This document shows positions 1 through 9,599 of a stretch of 64,000 nt of DNA, piece after piece (within the stretch, counting starts at the first letter, position 1; each line of letters opens with the position of its first letter). The stretch lies in NCBI GenBank assembly GCA_963840055.1, contig CAWIXM010000029.1, positions 1-64,000 on the forward strand, written 5' to 3'. The translations under genes were made by a program, and so were the position numbers. This stretch comes from Rhodoplanes sp963840055 (lineage in GTDB: Bacteria; Pseudomonadota; Alphaproteobacteria; Rhizobiales; Xanthobacteraceae). The notes beneath the pieces were generated by a model. That model made no database searches and had not been told where the DNA came from. It saw only the letters and a list, made by a program, of their open reading frames with translations.

Positions 1-810
1 AAGCAACAGCGGTGCAAAAAGGAAACCCAACAAAAAGCGGCGATCGAACCTAACGGCGAAAAACAGCAACATGACGCCGGACGCGATCCACGCACTCCGA
101 GTTTTTGTCAACGCAAGGAAGAAAATGAGAACTGGGATATATAGCGAAAGCAACTTGCCTAATCCGCGCGGCCATTGGACGGCGCGCGATGTCTTTGCGT
201 AGAGCGCGAGCCCAAGCAGCAGCACGAGGTAAAATGAAAAAATGTTGGGATGTGCAAAGGTGCTTTTCAGACGGAAATCAGCCAAGTCAGCCATACCGTG
301 CCAGATATCCACCACAAGCATAAAGCAGGGGGCCGACAGATGAAGCCAACACCAAGAGGATGAAGCGGGGGAGATCGGCGCGTGACCGGAATATAAAGAA
401 CGGGATGACGAAGAGCGCCCAGTAAGAGATCGTCACAAGGAACAATCTCGCCGCGCTAGCGAATTGTGGTGAATGAAGGATTGCGGCGAACGAAATCAGG
501 AGAAACGGAGACCATATCCCGAATACCGCTAAAGGGACAGTCGATGGCCGTTGAACGACGAACAGCACCGCGATTGCGATGACGAGTGCGTTTATGACAG
601 CGCCAAACCCGATCGGCGATCCCCGAGATCCAACGATCGGTCAAGGATCGCGTCGCCGATCGACCGAACGAGCAGGACCGCGAACACGGTATAGCGCAAG
701 AACGTCCAGAGCGCCGCGTTGTTTATGGACTGGATGGACGCAATTCCACGAGGATAAGTCGCCGCAAACACACAGGTGCCAAAACAATTCGGGCGGACAT
801 TTTCTGCCAT
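1..810 (-). pseudogene. O-antigen ligase/polymerase-like membrane protein, frameshifted and cut by the window edge
   Basis: Three reading-frame segments on the minus strand join into one hydrophobic protein: start at 810, a frame change near 620-650, another near 305-320, then open to base 1. The segments encode several membrane helices and a stretch reading RLKSTFAHPNIFSFYLVLL, typical of the periplasmic-loop region of O-antigen ligase / EPS polymerase (Wzy-like) proteins. The ATG overlaps the stop of an upstream ORF (TAATG), so it was translationally coupled. The role inferred from the family is polymerisation or ligation of polysaccharide repeat units at the inner membrane. With two single-base frameshifts it is probably inactive unless these are consensus errors. 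Confidence 0.65.
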
Positions 811-1025
811 TAGTCCAGTGCTCCCGGACCGTAGGCGCGGCTCTCCAAGAGGCCCCGTTCAAGCCCTTTGCGCAGAGTGAGCCACGAGGCGGCTTCGCCA
901 ATGTCGCGCTCGCGCGCCGATTTGGCGACCTTAACCGTAGTCCAGCGGCCAAGGCGCCATATCGGTGGCCGATGTATCGACCGGCTTGCTCGCATTCGGC
1001 TAACGCCCGACAACACCATCTTCAA
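810..1025 (-). CDS. Unrecognised 71-residue ORF coupled to the polymerase pseudogene
   Basis: It ends in a TAA that overlaps the ATG of the polymerase-like pseudogene, so it belongs to the same former operon. The C-terminal half looks like an amphipathic helical protein end; the N-terminal half is Arg-rich and may be noise. It may be the 3' remnant of a longer EPS gene. I recognise no family. Confidence 0.3.
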   Translation of the reverse strand: MKMVLSGVSRMRASRSIHRPPIWRLGRWTTVKVAKSARERDIGEAASWLTLRKGLERGLLESRAYGPGALD

Positions 1026-1378
1026 ATCCTCATCGACAGCTAATCGGCGGCCGGTCGACCGCGCCGAACGGGGCCAATGAACCTACTCAAGGGCTGCACA
1101 ATCGCGAATGCACCGGCTACAGGGCGCAATAGCCCACGAAGGTGAGGTCAATTTCATTGCAGACCATTGTTCAGCCTAGCAACGGCCCCAAATACGCTAC
1201 CCAGCGATTGCTTCAAACTAACGCCTTCCGCTACGCTGAAACGCAAAACTACATGAAGCAACCCGCCGCCCTAAAGAAACATGACCTTTGGGTTGGCCGA
1301 CCTATCTTACCATAAGGCGCGCGCGGCCGCTTTTCGTACCCGACGTCTGGGAGCTTAAAGCCGGTCCGGCGACCTGAT

Positions 1379-1392
1379 TTGACGATCGTCAA
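1379..1392. promoter_or_regulatory. TTGAC-N4-GTCAA palindrome (EPS box 1)
   Basis: TTGACGATCGTCAA is a perfect 14-bp palindrome about 185 bp upstream of the truncated GT2 gene at 1577. It has the geometry of a Crp/Fnr-family operator (TTGAT-N4-ATCAA) with C/G in place of T/A at the inner position. It lies in a stretch (1030-1576) where I see no gene. Confidence 0.6.
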
Positions 1393-1576
1393 CTTGCTTG
1401 TCGCGCTCTGACGTTTGCTAGATACTTGATCAACGGCCGGGAAGCTAGTCGCCGGGCGAGCGAAATGCATGGGGTCTTGTTTTTTCCCTCTTGGAACAAC
1501 CCGCTGACTTCGTCGTTTAAGATAAATTTCTGGCCCATTTTCCCCCGATAGTGTGCGACCGGAGCCTCAGAATTTA

Positions 1577-1798
1577 ATGGCACACTTACAGAGCCTCTTG
1601 GATCCCACCTACGGACCGCTAGTGACTGTAGCGATTCCGACATTCAACAGAGCGCCGAGGTCACGGCATTGTCTTATATCTGCGCTTTCACAAACTTATC
1701 GGCATTTCGAAGTCCTTGCTTCCGACAATGTATCGACAGATGGCATGCGGCGTCTGGGGTGGCCCGCCAGGCTGTTTCGTTTCGGTGGTGCAAATTGA
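1577..1798 (+). pseudogene. Family 2 glycosyltransferase, N-terminal remnant
   Basis: The first ~50 residues match the GT-A nucleotide-binding start of GT2 enzymes (VTVAIPTFNRA, then SALSQTY and a DN-STD-like segment) and closely parallel the intact GT2 at 9600-10649. The similarity ends after about 55 residues and the frame closes at 1798, so the catalytic DxD region and acceptor half are gone. EPS box 1 lies upstream, as for the intact EPS genes. It is non-functional. Confidence 0.75.
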
Positions 1799-1956
1799 AA
1801 GGCTGAGAGTGCGTAAAAATCGCCAGCTAAGGTAGCAAAGTTCTTGAATGGCAGACGGAAAGTGACGAGTTGGACCGATCATCAGAGGGAGTCGTCATCA
1901 GTGATGTTTAACGAAATTGAAAAGCATTGTGCCGTGCTTTGTAGCGGCAAATCTAT

Positions 1957-3117
1957 TTGTTTTATTACCGAAAGCACCAGCTTCGGGGGGACAAGATTCA
2001 CACGTTGTCTTTGATGAAGGCGCTGATCGAGCGCGGCCATCGAATTACGCTGATAGCCTGCCGCCATCACGAATATGACGATCGTATAGTGGCGGCCGGG
2101 CTAAATGGTAAGATTAGAATGGTTCACTCGACGTTTAAGATGAATGATTTTGGCATAAGGGCGTTCTACGGGTGGAAGAAGTTGCTGAATGAAGTAGGGG
2201 GCGACGTTGTTGTACTACCGAAGGGCTGGAACCGCCTTGGAAATTTGACGTTGCACGTGTTGTGCAGACGCATATTCAAGCAAGTGTTTATCATCGAGCA
2301 TATTGAGCCGGAGCCGGCGTATGAACTGAGCTCAAGATGGTGGTGTCGGGCAGTTCCACCGCTGACGCGAGTTGCAAAGCGGATCGCAAAGAGACTCCGC
2401 GCCTCCAACGCTGACTGCATAATCGCGGTGAGCCATGAGGTGCGTGATCGGCTGATACAAGATTGGGGGTATCGGTCGGACAAAATCGTCGTAGTCCAGA
2501 ATGGGGTATTATGGCGCGAGTTCAGACGGGATGAATACCGCGGAGAGGCGTTTCGGGCGCGTCATAGGATATCTTCAGACGAATTTGTGTTTGGAATGAT
2601 TACCCGGTTGACAACGGAGAAGGGAATAGACATAGCCTTGCGGGCGCTTCGGTTGGTGCTGCAAAAGGCCGGGGGTAGAAAGGTGCGCCTCGTCATTGCG
2701 GGGAACGGCGGGGACTTGGAGCAATTGACGTTGTTGAGCAAAGAATTGGGGGTTCAGGAAAGTGTCGTATTTGTTGGGTTTGTACGAGAGGTGATAAACG
2801 CACTTTCTGCCTACGACGTAATATTATTCCCGAGCAGAAAGGAAGGGTTGCCGCTTGGACTACTTGAGGGGATGGCCGCTGGGTGCGTCCCGATTGTTAG
2901 CCGAATAGCAGGAATGCCGGAAGCGGTTGATTCTCCAGCCCTTGGTTGGGTAGTAAAGCCAGAAAGCGTCGAGGAATTATGTTCGGCCATGCGTAGCGCG
3001 ATGGCGCTGGAACCAATCAAGCTTTCGCAGATGCGCGCTGCCACCGTGGATCAAATACGACGCAATTTTGACCTTGAAGGTTGTCATGGTAAGATCTTCA
3101 AAATCTGTGACCTATAG
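1957..3117 (+). CDS. Family 4 glycosyltransferase (GT-B)
   Basis: A 386-residue GT-B enzyme that would transfer a sugar from a nucleotide donor to a lipid-linked EPS intermediate at the cytoplasmic face. The N-terminal domain has a glycine-bearing loop (LRGDKIHTLSLMKAL). The C-terminal domain has the GT4 signature: ITRLTTEKGIDIAL, then FPSRKEGLPLGLLEGMAAG with the E-x7-E pair, then PEAV. The nearest usable start is TTG at 1957 because an in-frame stop lies at 1942; the usual few residues of the first beta strand appear to be missing, so the 5' end may be frameshifted. The gene is visibly AT-richer than its neighbours, suggesting transfer. The sugar is unknown. Confidence 0.85.
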   Translation: MFYYRKHQLRGDKIHTLSLMKALIERGHRITLIACRHHEYDDRIVAAGLNGKIRMVHSTFKMNDFGIRAFYGWKKLLNEVGGDVVVLPKGWNRLGNLTLHVLCRRIFKQVFIIEHIEPEPAYELSSRWWCRAVPPLTRVAKRIAKRLRASNADCIIAVSHEVRDRLIQDWGYRSDKIVVVQNGVLWREFRRDEYRGEAFRARHRISSDEFVFGMITRLTTEKGIDIALRALRLVLQKAGGRKVRLVIAGNGGDLEQLTLLSKELGVQESVVFVGFVREVINALSAYDVILFPSRKEGLPLGLLEGMAAGCVPIVSRIAGMPEAVDSPALGWVVKPESVEELCSAMRSAMALEPIKLSQMRAATVDQIRRNFDLEGCHGKIFKICDL

Positions 3118-3362
3118 CGGTCGGTGGTATGCGAAAACCGATCGATGTCGGCGGTGGTTATTCCGGGGTACCGTTAACCTTGTCATAAACTCGACGATAG
3201 ACAGATCGAATGTGGTATTGTGGTACTAGGCTTGTATCGGTGGCGCAGTAGGCGGACGGCGCGACCGGCCACAAACTCATGACGCGGCTTAATCGTGGGA
3301 TGTATTCGGCTACTGGGCGCGGAACAGTCCTGCGGTTCTTCGGGCATGACTGCGCGCATCGG
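3118..3362. other. Intergenic stretch without a recognised gene
   Basis: This lies between the GT4 gene and the IS21 remnant. Both strands carry only short or shadow reading frames. I see no promoter or RNA I could defend. Confidence 0.4.
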
Positions 3363-4275
3363 GTGATTGCGACCAGCTATTCCGATTGATTGCGACCGCC
3401 TGTTCCGGGCGATCGCGACCAGCCTGGGCGGCGGTCCACCGTGAGCTGCGCCGGCCAGAAGTGACGCTGCAGCTGCTGTGGGAGGAGTATCGCGCGGCGC
3501 ATCCTGACGGCTACGGCTATAGCCGCTATTGCGAACTCTACCGCGCCTGGGAGGCACGCCTGTCGCCGACCATGCGGCAGACCCATGTGGCCGGCGAGCG
3601 CATGTTCGTCGATTACGCCGGCAGCCGCTTGTCGTGATCGATGCCTCGACCGGCGAGGCGAGGACGACGCAGCTGTTCGTCGCCGTGGGGCGCCTCGAAC
3701 TACACCTATGCCGAGGCAGCTGACGCAGGGCCTGTCCGATTGGATCGGCTCGCACACACGCAGCTTTGCGTTCTTCGGTGGCGTCCCGGCGATGGTGGTG
3801 TCCGACAATCTGCGCGCGGGCATCACCAAGGCCTGTTTCTACGAGCCGGCGGTCAACCGCAGCTATGCCGAGATGGCGGCCCATTACGACACCGCCGTTG
3901 TGCCGGCGCGACCGTATCGGGCGCGGGACAAGGCGAAGGTCGAAGTTGCGGTGCAAGTGGCGACGCGCTTCATCATCGCCAAGCTGCGCAACCGACAGTT
4001 CTTCTCGCTCTGCGAACTGAACGCGGCGATCGCCGAACTGGCGGCGCAGATCAATAACCGGGTGTCGCGCCATCTTGGCTCCAGCCGCCGCGTGTTGTTC
4101 GAGGAGCCGGAGCGCGCAGCGCTAAAGCCGCTGCCGGCCGAGCCGGCCCGATCACGCTTGACGCCAACCCAAAACGCTGAAATCAGCAGATGAACCTGAC
4201 GGCACCCTCAGACCAGCCACACTGGTCGCGATCGATCGTAACAGTGGTCGCGATCGTCGGAATGCGCAGGCATGA
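3363..4275 (+). mobile_element. IS21-family element, internally deleted remnant
   Basis: Repeats of a GATTGCGACCA / GATCGCGACCA core occur at the left end (3364-3425). Inverted copies (TGGTCGCGATCG, twice) occur at the right end (4224-4256), matching the multiple terminal repeats of IS21 elements. Between them lies part of istA only: the N-terminal helix-turn-helix, the istA C-terminus and all of istB are missing. The element cannot move by itself. Confidence 0.75.
3430..4193 (+). pseudogene. istA: istA transposase fragment (IS21 family)
   Basis: Segments matching the IstA DDE integrase core are spread over three frames. One is 3430-3637 (a THVAGERMFVDYAG-type stretch); short frame-shifted pieces follow at 3625-3725; then 3720-4193 contains FAFFGGVPAMVVSDNL and a conserved segment before an artificial C-terminus. 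At least three frameshifts within 100 bp plus both termini missing make this a dead transposase. Confidence 0.8.
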
Positions 4276-4392
4276 CCTGAGACAACGCGTAAATCGTCAG
4301 CGCGGCATGCTATAATGTAAGAGCGTCGAAAATCTCGCTATGCGCGCTGGTCGTCTTTTTCATCATACATCGCAGCGTTAGTCTCGGAGCTA

Positions 4393-5118
4393 TTAATAGG
4401 ATTTGACCAATGGGCGAATTTCGATATTGGTAACTTCTGAAGTGCGCGGCAGTTGAAGCGTGTTCACAACGGCTCGAGCAATGTCTTCCGGTTGGATAAG
4501 AAGCTCCGGTCGGTAGGCTTGTCCCTCGCTTTTACACAGCGCTTCGATCGACGGGGTAGCGGTGCGTCCGGGATATATGCTGAAGACACGTATTCGCTTC
4601 GAATTGACTTCTCCCCGCAAGCTATCGGCGATGGCCTTGAGCGCGTGCTTAGTCGCGGCATAAGCGCCAGTATTAGCCTGCGCTTGCAAGCCCTGAGATG
4701 AATTGACAAATACAACCTGCCCCTGACGTTGGATCAACTCTGGCAGCAAAGCTTGCGTCAGCGTGTATGGTGCACGAACATTCAACCTATAGAGAGCGTC
4801 GAGTTGCTCCACCGGAGTGTTCTCAATGCTTCCTGCAACATGAGCGCCAGCGCAGTGTACCAGCGTATCGAACTGTTGGAAATCGCGCTTAACGTATCGT
4901 ACAAGGTCGAGAACCGCTTGATCCATGGTTAGATCTGCGTGAAACACCGCGGTCTCATATGCGATCGCCCCAGTAGCGGTAGCGACCGCGTTCAGCCGGT
5001 CGGCATCGCGTCCGACCAAACAGACGGAGCCGCCTGTGGACGCGATCGCAATCGCAATCGCCCTACCAATCCCGGAGCTCGCACCGGTAATGACTGCGTT
5101 CAAGCCAAAATTCGTCAT
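4393..5118 (-). CDS. Short-chain dehydrogenase/reductase (SDR), copy 1
   Basis: 241 residues with a classical SDR layout: TGASSGIG cofactor loop near residue 11, an NSS catalytic-serine strand near 140, and the YAATK active-site Tyr/Lys near 154. The expected reaction is NAD(P)-dependent oxidation/reduction of a carbonyl or alcohol, in the cytosol. An almost collinear paralog lies at 13259-13984 on the other strand, next to glmS fragments. Both belong to the duplicated EPS island, so an amino-sugar or EPS precursor role is likely but not shown. The start is the ATG whose N-terminus matches the paralog. Confidence 0.85.
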   Translation of the reverse strand: MTNFGLNAVITGASSGIGRAIAIAIASTGGSVCLVGRDADRLNAVATATGAIAYETAVFHADLTMDQAVLDLVRYVKRDFQQFDTLVHCAGAHVAGSIENTPVEQLDALYRLNVRAPYTLTQALLPELIQRQGQVVFVNSSQGLQAQANTGAYAATKHALKAIADSLRGEVNSKRIRVFSIYPGRTATPSIEALCKSEGQAYRPELLIQPEDIARAVVNTLQLPRTSEVTNIEIRPLVKSY

Positions 5119-5207
5119 CGGATGCTATCACGCGACTGACCAGCACGACGGAACCTGGGATTCAGCAGAAAGCTGCACGCCGCCGGAAACGCCGACGGAT
5201 GCTGCAG

Positions 5208-5982
5208 TCACACGCCTTCACGCGATAGCCGAAAGGCGATCACGCGAGCCAAAAAGTTCACATTGCCAATCAGGTAACGACGCCAAAGGCGGCGCGGCTC
5301 CCGCACAAGACGGAACAGCCATTCCAAGCGAAGCCTCCTTACCCAGATCGGAGCGCGTGGGACATTGCCCGCCATGAAATCGAATAAGCCGCCAACACCG
5401 ATCGCGCAAGGTCCACAAACCGGCACATGCCGCGCGATCCAGAGCTCCTGGGCCGGATTTCCCATGGCGACAAGTATGATATCTGGGCGGGAGTCGCTAA
5501 TTGATTGAACAAGCGCGCATTCCTCCTCCGAAGTAATATATCCCCGCCATTGACCGACGACGACATGCCGCGGCCAATGCTCTTGAATCACCCGGGCGAC
5601 CTTTTGAAGAGTGTCAGGCATGGCTCCCAAAAGGAAAATTCGGAGCGGGGGAACGAACGCGGGTAAGCAGGTACGGGACCAAATCTGTCCCGTTGAGGTT
5701 GTCAGCGAAACTCGACCCATTCAGAACGCGATTTGCGATTTCGACGCCGATGCCGTCGTTGAGAACAACGAACTCCCCCAGCGCCTGGCGCAAACCTGGG
5801 TCCTTCATCGTAAGCAATGATAAATTCGCATTGAGGAATGCGATTCGCATGGGCTCTCGGAGGCGAATTCGCGCCTCGATAAGATCGCACGCTTGATCGA
5901 GCTCACACGATAAGACCTTAACCCCAAATACATCATGAAGGGACGGTAGAGTTGGGCTAACGCTGCGCATGTATGGAAACAT
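5208..5982 (-). pseudogene. WecG/TagA/CpsF-family glycosyltransferase (GT26), frameshifted
   Basis: The N-terminal segment (5982 to about 5650) and the C-terminal segment (about 5665 to 5208) are in different frames and together span a GT26 protein of about 255 residues. Recognisable parts are the N-terminal FGVKVLSCELDQA region, the LLTMKDPGLRQAL stretch and the RPDIILVAMGNPAQELWI motif of this family. The frame change falls at a run of five C (minus strand). The family transfers N-acetyl-mannosamine-type sugars to lipid-linked acceptors. It is adjacent to the SDR in the same orientation. Confidence 0.8.
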
Positions 5983-6320
5983 GCGACACGTTGGCAGTTT
6001 GGTAGTTGCGAGTTATCAAGTTCGAGTGAACGTGTATTCGAGCGTTGCGCCATTTGTAGCTGCCCCAAACCGCCAGCCTCCCCCCCCCGGCGTATTGCAG
6101 GCGTTCGAGGCGCTTCTTCAAGAGAGCGAAATCCGCACGGCCCTATGAAGATTGGCGAGCAAGCCGACCGGATAGTATGTCAATCAGCTCGCCGGGCGCG
6201 AGCCCTTGGAGAGCGGCCGCCATCAACCCTCGATCCCAAGATAAATAGCGGAGGAAGCCGATAAGGCCATTTATCTCCCCGCATAGCAAACCGTGCTAAT
6301 GTGGATAGCTTAATAATCCT
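5983..6320. other. Intergenic stretch with a C9 homopolymer
   Basis: I see no supported gene. A run of nine C lies near 6083-6091, a place where base-calling can fail. Confidence 0.35.
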
Positions 6321-6449
6321 TTCCAATCTCGCTCGCAATCGACATGATCGTGGCCCACTGCGAGCCGTGCTCCGTTTGGTGATCAAACACCATCCGCACC
6401 GCCCGCTCCCGAACCTCAGGTGAAAACTTGTTGCTCGTCTGCTTCGTCA
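6321..6449 (-). mobile_element. IS3-family orfA, N-terminal fragment
   Basis: Minus-strand reading from an ATG at 6449 gives MTKQTSNKFSPEVRERAVRM and continues about 40 residues, the start of the Tnp_1 helix-turn-helix protein of IS3-family elements. Just outside it is a CCCCGGGATTTTCGG-type inverted-repeat end (6485-6505). The similarity is lost left of about 6320. It points away from the adjacent orfB fragment, so the element was rearranged. Confidence 0.65.
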
Positions 6450-6509
6450 TGGCTCCACTTTCTCAAAAGTTGGAACCTCCGAAAATCCCGGGGCGGTTCA
6501 GTTCTGCAC

Positions 6510-6888
6510 CGGCCGCGGCTGCTGAGCGATAACGGTCCGTCCTACCTCTCAAGCAACCTGGCCGACTGGCTCGACCACAATGGCATCCACCACATTCGTG
6601 GCCGACCTTACCACCCGATGAGGCAGGGCAAGAGATCGAGCGATATCACCGCTCGATGAAAAACCGCATCCTGCTCGAGAATTATTACCTGCCGGGCGAA
6701 CTCGAATTGAACATCGGCGCGTTCGTCACCTATTACAACAATCGCCGGTATCACGAGAGCCGGGACAACCTCACCCGGCCGACGTCTACTTCGGCAGAGC
6801 ACCGACCATCCTCAAACGCAGGGAGAGCATCAAACGCAAAACCATCCAACAACGACGTCGCCTGCATCAGCAGGCAATCGCTGCCTGA
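6510..6888 (+). pseudogene. IS3-family orfB (integrase core), C-terminal fragment
   Basis: The rve integrase core appears as RLLSDNGPSYLSSNLADWLD, then, after a two-base insertion near 6632, as KNRILLENYYLPGELE and YYNNRRYHES. A further frame change near 6775 restores the C-terminal tail, ending at TGA 6886-6888. The SDNG aspartate of the DDE triad is present; the N-terminal part is missing. Confidence 0.75.
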
Positions 6889-6979
6889 ACCTTTAAACCA
6901 GATGAGCCAGAGGCTCTCTTAAATCGCCGCCCAATCCGACCGAAATGTTCTGACGACGTACACGACAAGCGCTGACGGG

Positions 6980-7019
6980 CTACACCAAGGGCTCCACAAA
7001 AAAGAACGACCTTCATCGC
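6980..7019 (-). pseudogene. Relic of a glucose-1-phosphate cytidylyltransferase start
   Basis: Minus-strand reading from the ATG near 7019 gives MKVVLFCGALG, which matches the start of the intact cytidylyltransferase at 45170 (MKVVLFCGGLGTRM); similarity is then lost. With the RmlC-like relic at 7440-7775 and the EPS box between them it forms an inverted, decayed copy of the 44.3-46.0 kb divergent gene pair. Confidence 0.55.
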
Positions 7020-7183
7020 ATCCTCGTTCCAAAAAAGCGGCGCGAGCACTCTCTGGTCCGCGCCATTGCGGCTATATTTGCACGGCCGTCTTCAATCCTT
7101 ACCTCCGAAACCGCTCTGTGGAGCTCGCCATGTTCCGGATCACATTATCCCAGAGTTTATGGGCCGTTATCGCTTTAGTTGAG

Positions 7184-7197
7184 TTGACGGTCGTCAA
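7184..7197. promoter_or_regulatory. TTGAC-N4-GTCAA palindrome (EPS box 2)
   Basis: TTGACGGTCGTCAA lies inside a longer palindrome, GAGTTGACG-GT-CGTCAACTC (7181-7200), with 9-bp arms. It lies between the decayed cytidylyltransferase start (minus strand) and the decayed RmlC-like gene (plus strand), the same relative position as the box at 44978 between the intact genes. Confidence 0.65.
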
Positions 7198-7439
7198 CTC
7201 GGATGCCGCTCGACAATGGCAGACAAGCGGTGATTTTGAGCTGAACAGTCGGTCAACTTACCGATGCCGGGGATACTTAGCCACATGTGTATATCATGGC
7301 CTGTCGCTCACAAGTCCGTACGTTCGCGGGACCAAAATGATAGCCGAGGCGTTGCTCGGAACAATCAGGGTGTCGAAACGCTCGGCTTCGCCGGTTTGAG
7401 AGGACACGCTCAGAACCACTTCGCGCGTTGCCAGCGAGC

Positions 7440-7775
7440 TGCGCGCGACCAAGGGGCAAGGCGCTGGAGGCCAATAGGGCCCTGGACAGCTTGGGCCAAG
7501 CGCCGGCTCATGGTCTCTCCCGCCGGCATGCGGTGCGTGTAGCAATGGCACGAGCTTTTCCCCACCACTGCGCACCGGCTGCTGATACTGAGGTCAATGT
7601 CGACGCTGTGTATTCGGTCGAGCACTACCGCGGCGTCAACTGGGCTGATCCCAGCTGGGCATCGCCTGGCCCATTGGGCAGGCCGAGGCCGGGCTATCCC
7701 AGACCACGCTGCCGCTGCGGCGCGAGCTACTAGCTTATTTCGAGAGACGAGGCGAAAACCGTCATGCGGGCAATA
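7440..7775 (+). pseudogene. Relic of an RmlC-like (dTDP-4-dehydrorhamnose 3,5-epimerase family) gene
   Basis: Fragments in shifting frames resemble the C-terminal half of RmlC-like cupins: a GPWTAW...SPAG stretch, then VYSVEHYRGVNW, then, after a frame change at about 7652, LGIAWPIGQAEAGLS. Stops and frame changes rule out function. Its orientation relative to the cytidylyltransferase relic mirrors the intact pair at 44.3-46.0 kb. Confidence 0.55.
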
Positions 7776-7955
7776 GTGAGGAGCGAAGCGCGCCTTGTCG
7801 GGTCAGCACTGTGCCGAGGGCTGGTTGGCAGAAATCGCGTTGCGGTCGTTATCATCGATAGGCTCACAAATGACGGCCCACTGAGGCTCTCTCGCGCATA
7901 ATTGCAAGACATTCGACCTCTGTGGGGCGTTCATACTAAAAGGATGGCAAGCAAC

Positions 7956-9155
7956 ATGAGCCTAAGAGCAGGCGACTGGGTCGAGGTTCGGACAAAAGAG
8001 GAAATTCTGAGCACACTGGATAGTAATGGTCGTTTGGACGAACTCCCCTTCATGCCGCAGATGTTTCAATATTGCGGACAGCGGTACCAGGTCTTCAAGC
8101 GGGCGCACAAGACTTGCGACACGGTCAATCCTATCGCTGGTCGACGCCTAGTCGACGCTGTACATTTGAATCTTCGTTGCGACGGTAAGGCATACGGTGG
8201 CTGCGAGGCAGCCTGCTTAATCTTTTGGAAAAATGCGTGGCTCAAGCCAGTAAAGGGAAATACGAGCTCGGTGCAACTATTAGCCAACGATGAAGGCCGC
8301 GGATCTGATACACTCCTAAATCAAGTCGGCTGCTCAGAGAACGACGTTTGGCGGGCAACCTGCGTTAAATATAAGCAAGAAGGTGATAATACAAGATATA
8401 TCTGCCAGGCAACCCAGCTACCCCGCTTCACCACCTCCCTTTTATGGTGGGATATTAAACAGTATGTCGAAGACTACACGTCAGGAAACGTGGGCCTGGG
8501 CAGGATCTTTTCTAGCTTCGTCTATGTTATATTTAACTTCTTGGCAACTAGAAGAGGGGGTCGTCTCGTTCGCTGGCTTTATGATCGATTTCAAGCACTC
8601 ATCGGCGGTGTGCCCTACCCGCAAAGGACCGGGAGCATCCCACCCGGACAACCTACACCAATATCCACTTTAAATCTGCAGCCTGGGGAATTCGTTCGAG
8701 TGAAATCGTACGAAGAAATTCTCGCAACACTTGAGGGGTTGAAAAACCGAGGGATGTGTTTTGATGCTGAACTTGTTCCGTATTGCGGCAACGTCTATCA
8801 AGTCAAGCGCCGGGTAACCAAGTTTATAAATGAAAAGACAGGAAAGATGTCAACACTGAAAACCCCCGCCGTCATTTTGGAGGGGGTGTGGTGTCAGTCG
8901 CGATATAGTAAATGCCGAATGTTTTGCCCAAGAAGTATCTATTCTTGGTGGCGCGAGATCTGGCTCGAAAGAATTCAAGAAAGAGCCACAAATTATATGG
9001 TTGTCCCCGCGAACGCCAAAGACTATGCATCACGTGGGCTGGTCGAGCCCGACAGCGTCAGCAACTCGTTCTCGTCTGATCCGCTTCGCCGCGATCTCGT
9101 CCAAGCGTCCGCAACGAGCCGTCCGTCTCCGGAATCAGTGCCAAAACCTACTTAG
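7956..9155 (+). CDS. Cys-rich protein with two related CxnCx3C domains, copy 1
   Basis: 399 residues, no recognised function. The N-terminal (about 3-105) and C-terminal (about 245-345) parts align as an internal duplication: AGDWVEVRTKEEIL versus PGEFVRVKSYEEIL, YCGQRYQVFKR versus YCGNVYQVKRR. Each then has a Cys cluster before an aromatic helix: C-x7-C-x3-C then FWKNAWL, and C-x6-C-x3-C then WWREIWL. This suggests a metal-binding or disulfide-held repeat. No signal peptide is evident; a basic, partly hydrophobic linker (about 180-230) separates the halves. The start was chosen by alignment with the paralog at 49141. The gene is clearly AT-richer than that copy. Confidence 0.8.
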   Translation: MSLRAGDWVEVRTKEEILSTLDSNGRLDELPFMPQMFQYCGQRYQVFKRAHKTCDTVNPIAGRRLVDAVHLNLRCDGKAYGGCEAACLIFWKNAWLKPVKGNTSSVQLLANDEGRGSDTLLNQVGCSENDVWRATCVKYKQEGDNTRYICQATQLPRFTTSLLWWDIKQYVEDYTSGNVGLGRIFSSFVYVIFNFLATRRGGRLVRWLYDRFQALIGGVPYPQRTGSIPPGQPTPISTLNLQPGEFVRVKSYEEILATLEGLKNRGMCFDAELVPYCGNVYQVKRRVTKFINEKTGKMSTLKTPAVILEGVWCQSRYSKCRMFCPRSIYSWWREIWLERIQERATNYMVVPANAKDYASRGLVEPDSVSNSFSSDPLRRDLVQASATSRPSPESVPKPT

Positions 9156-9599
9156 CCGTACCGAGTTGAGACGGGCTGAAAAATTGGGTCCCGTAGACGA
9201 TTCACGAAAAATACCACAAGGGCCAAGCGGGGAATTCGAGACTATGCATCGCGTGATGATGCTTTCAAGCAGCTGGCGATCGTACACGGAGCCGACACGC
9301 ACGTAGCGCGCAACTCAACCGCTTTTGTATTTCATTCGCACGAGCGGTTCGTCGGAGGAATAGGCATTGCAAGGCGGACGAGATGGTCGACATGTAGCGC
9401 GACGACCAATGCAGTACCAATGCAGCATGGGTCATCGACGACACTAGCCCCACTGGGCAGCGGCGACATTCGGCCCGTATCGAGTCGCAGTGTATCGGTT
9501 AAGTCGGAAGCAGAACTTTGGCAAGTACCGGGTGTTGGTTACCAATTACCCTTGCTACCAATAGCGGCTGACAGAGATCATAGGGAGCTAAGTATTGCG
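9156..9599. other. Gap without a recognised gene
   Basis: Only short reading frames without family resemblance occur here. The frame of the following GT2 stays open upstream to 9420, but its family match begins after 9600. Confidence 0.4.

Noticed and set aside
3183..4073. 296-codon minus-strand frame
   Set aside because: It is antisense to the istA fragment, Arg-rich, without family resemblance.
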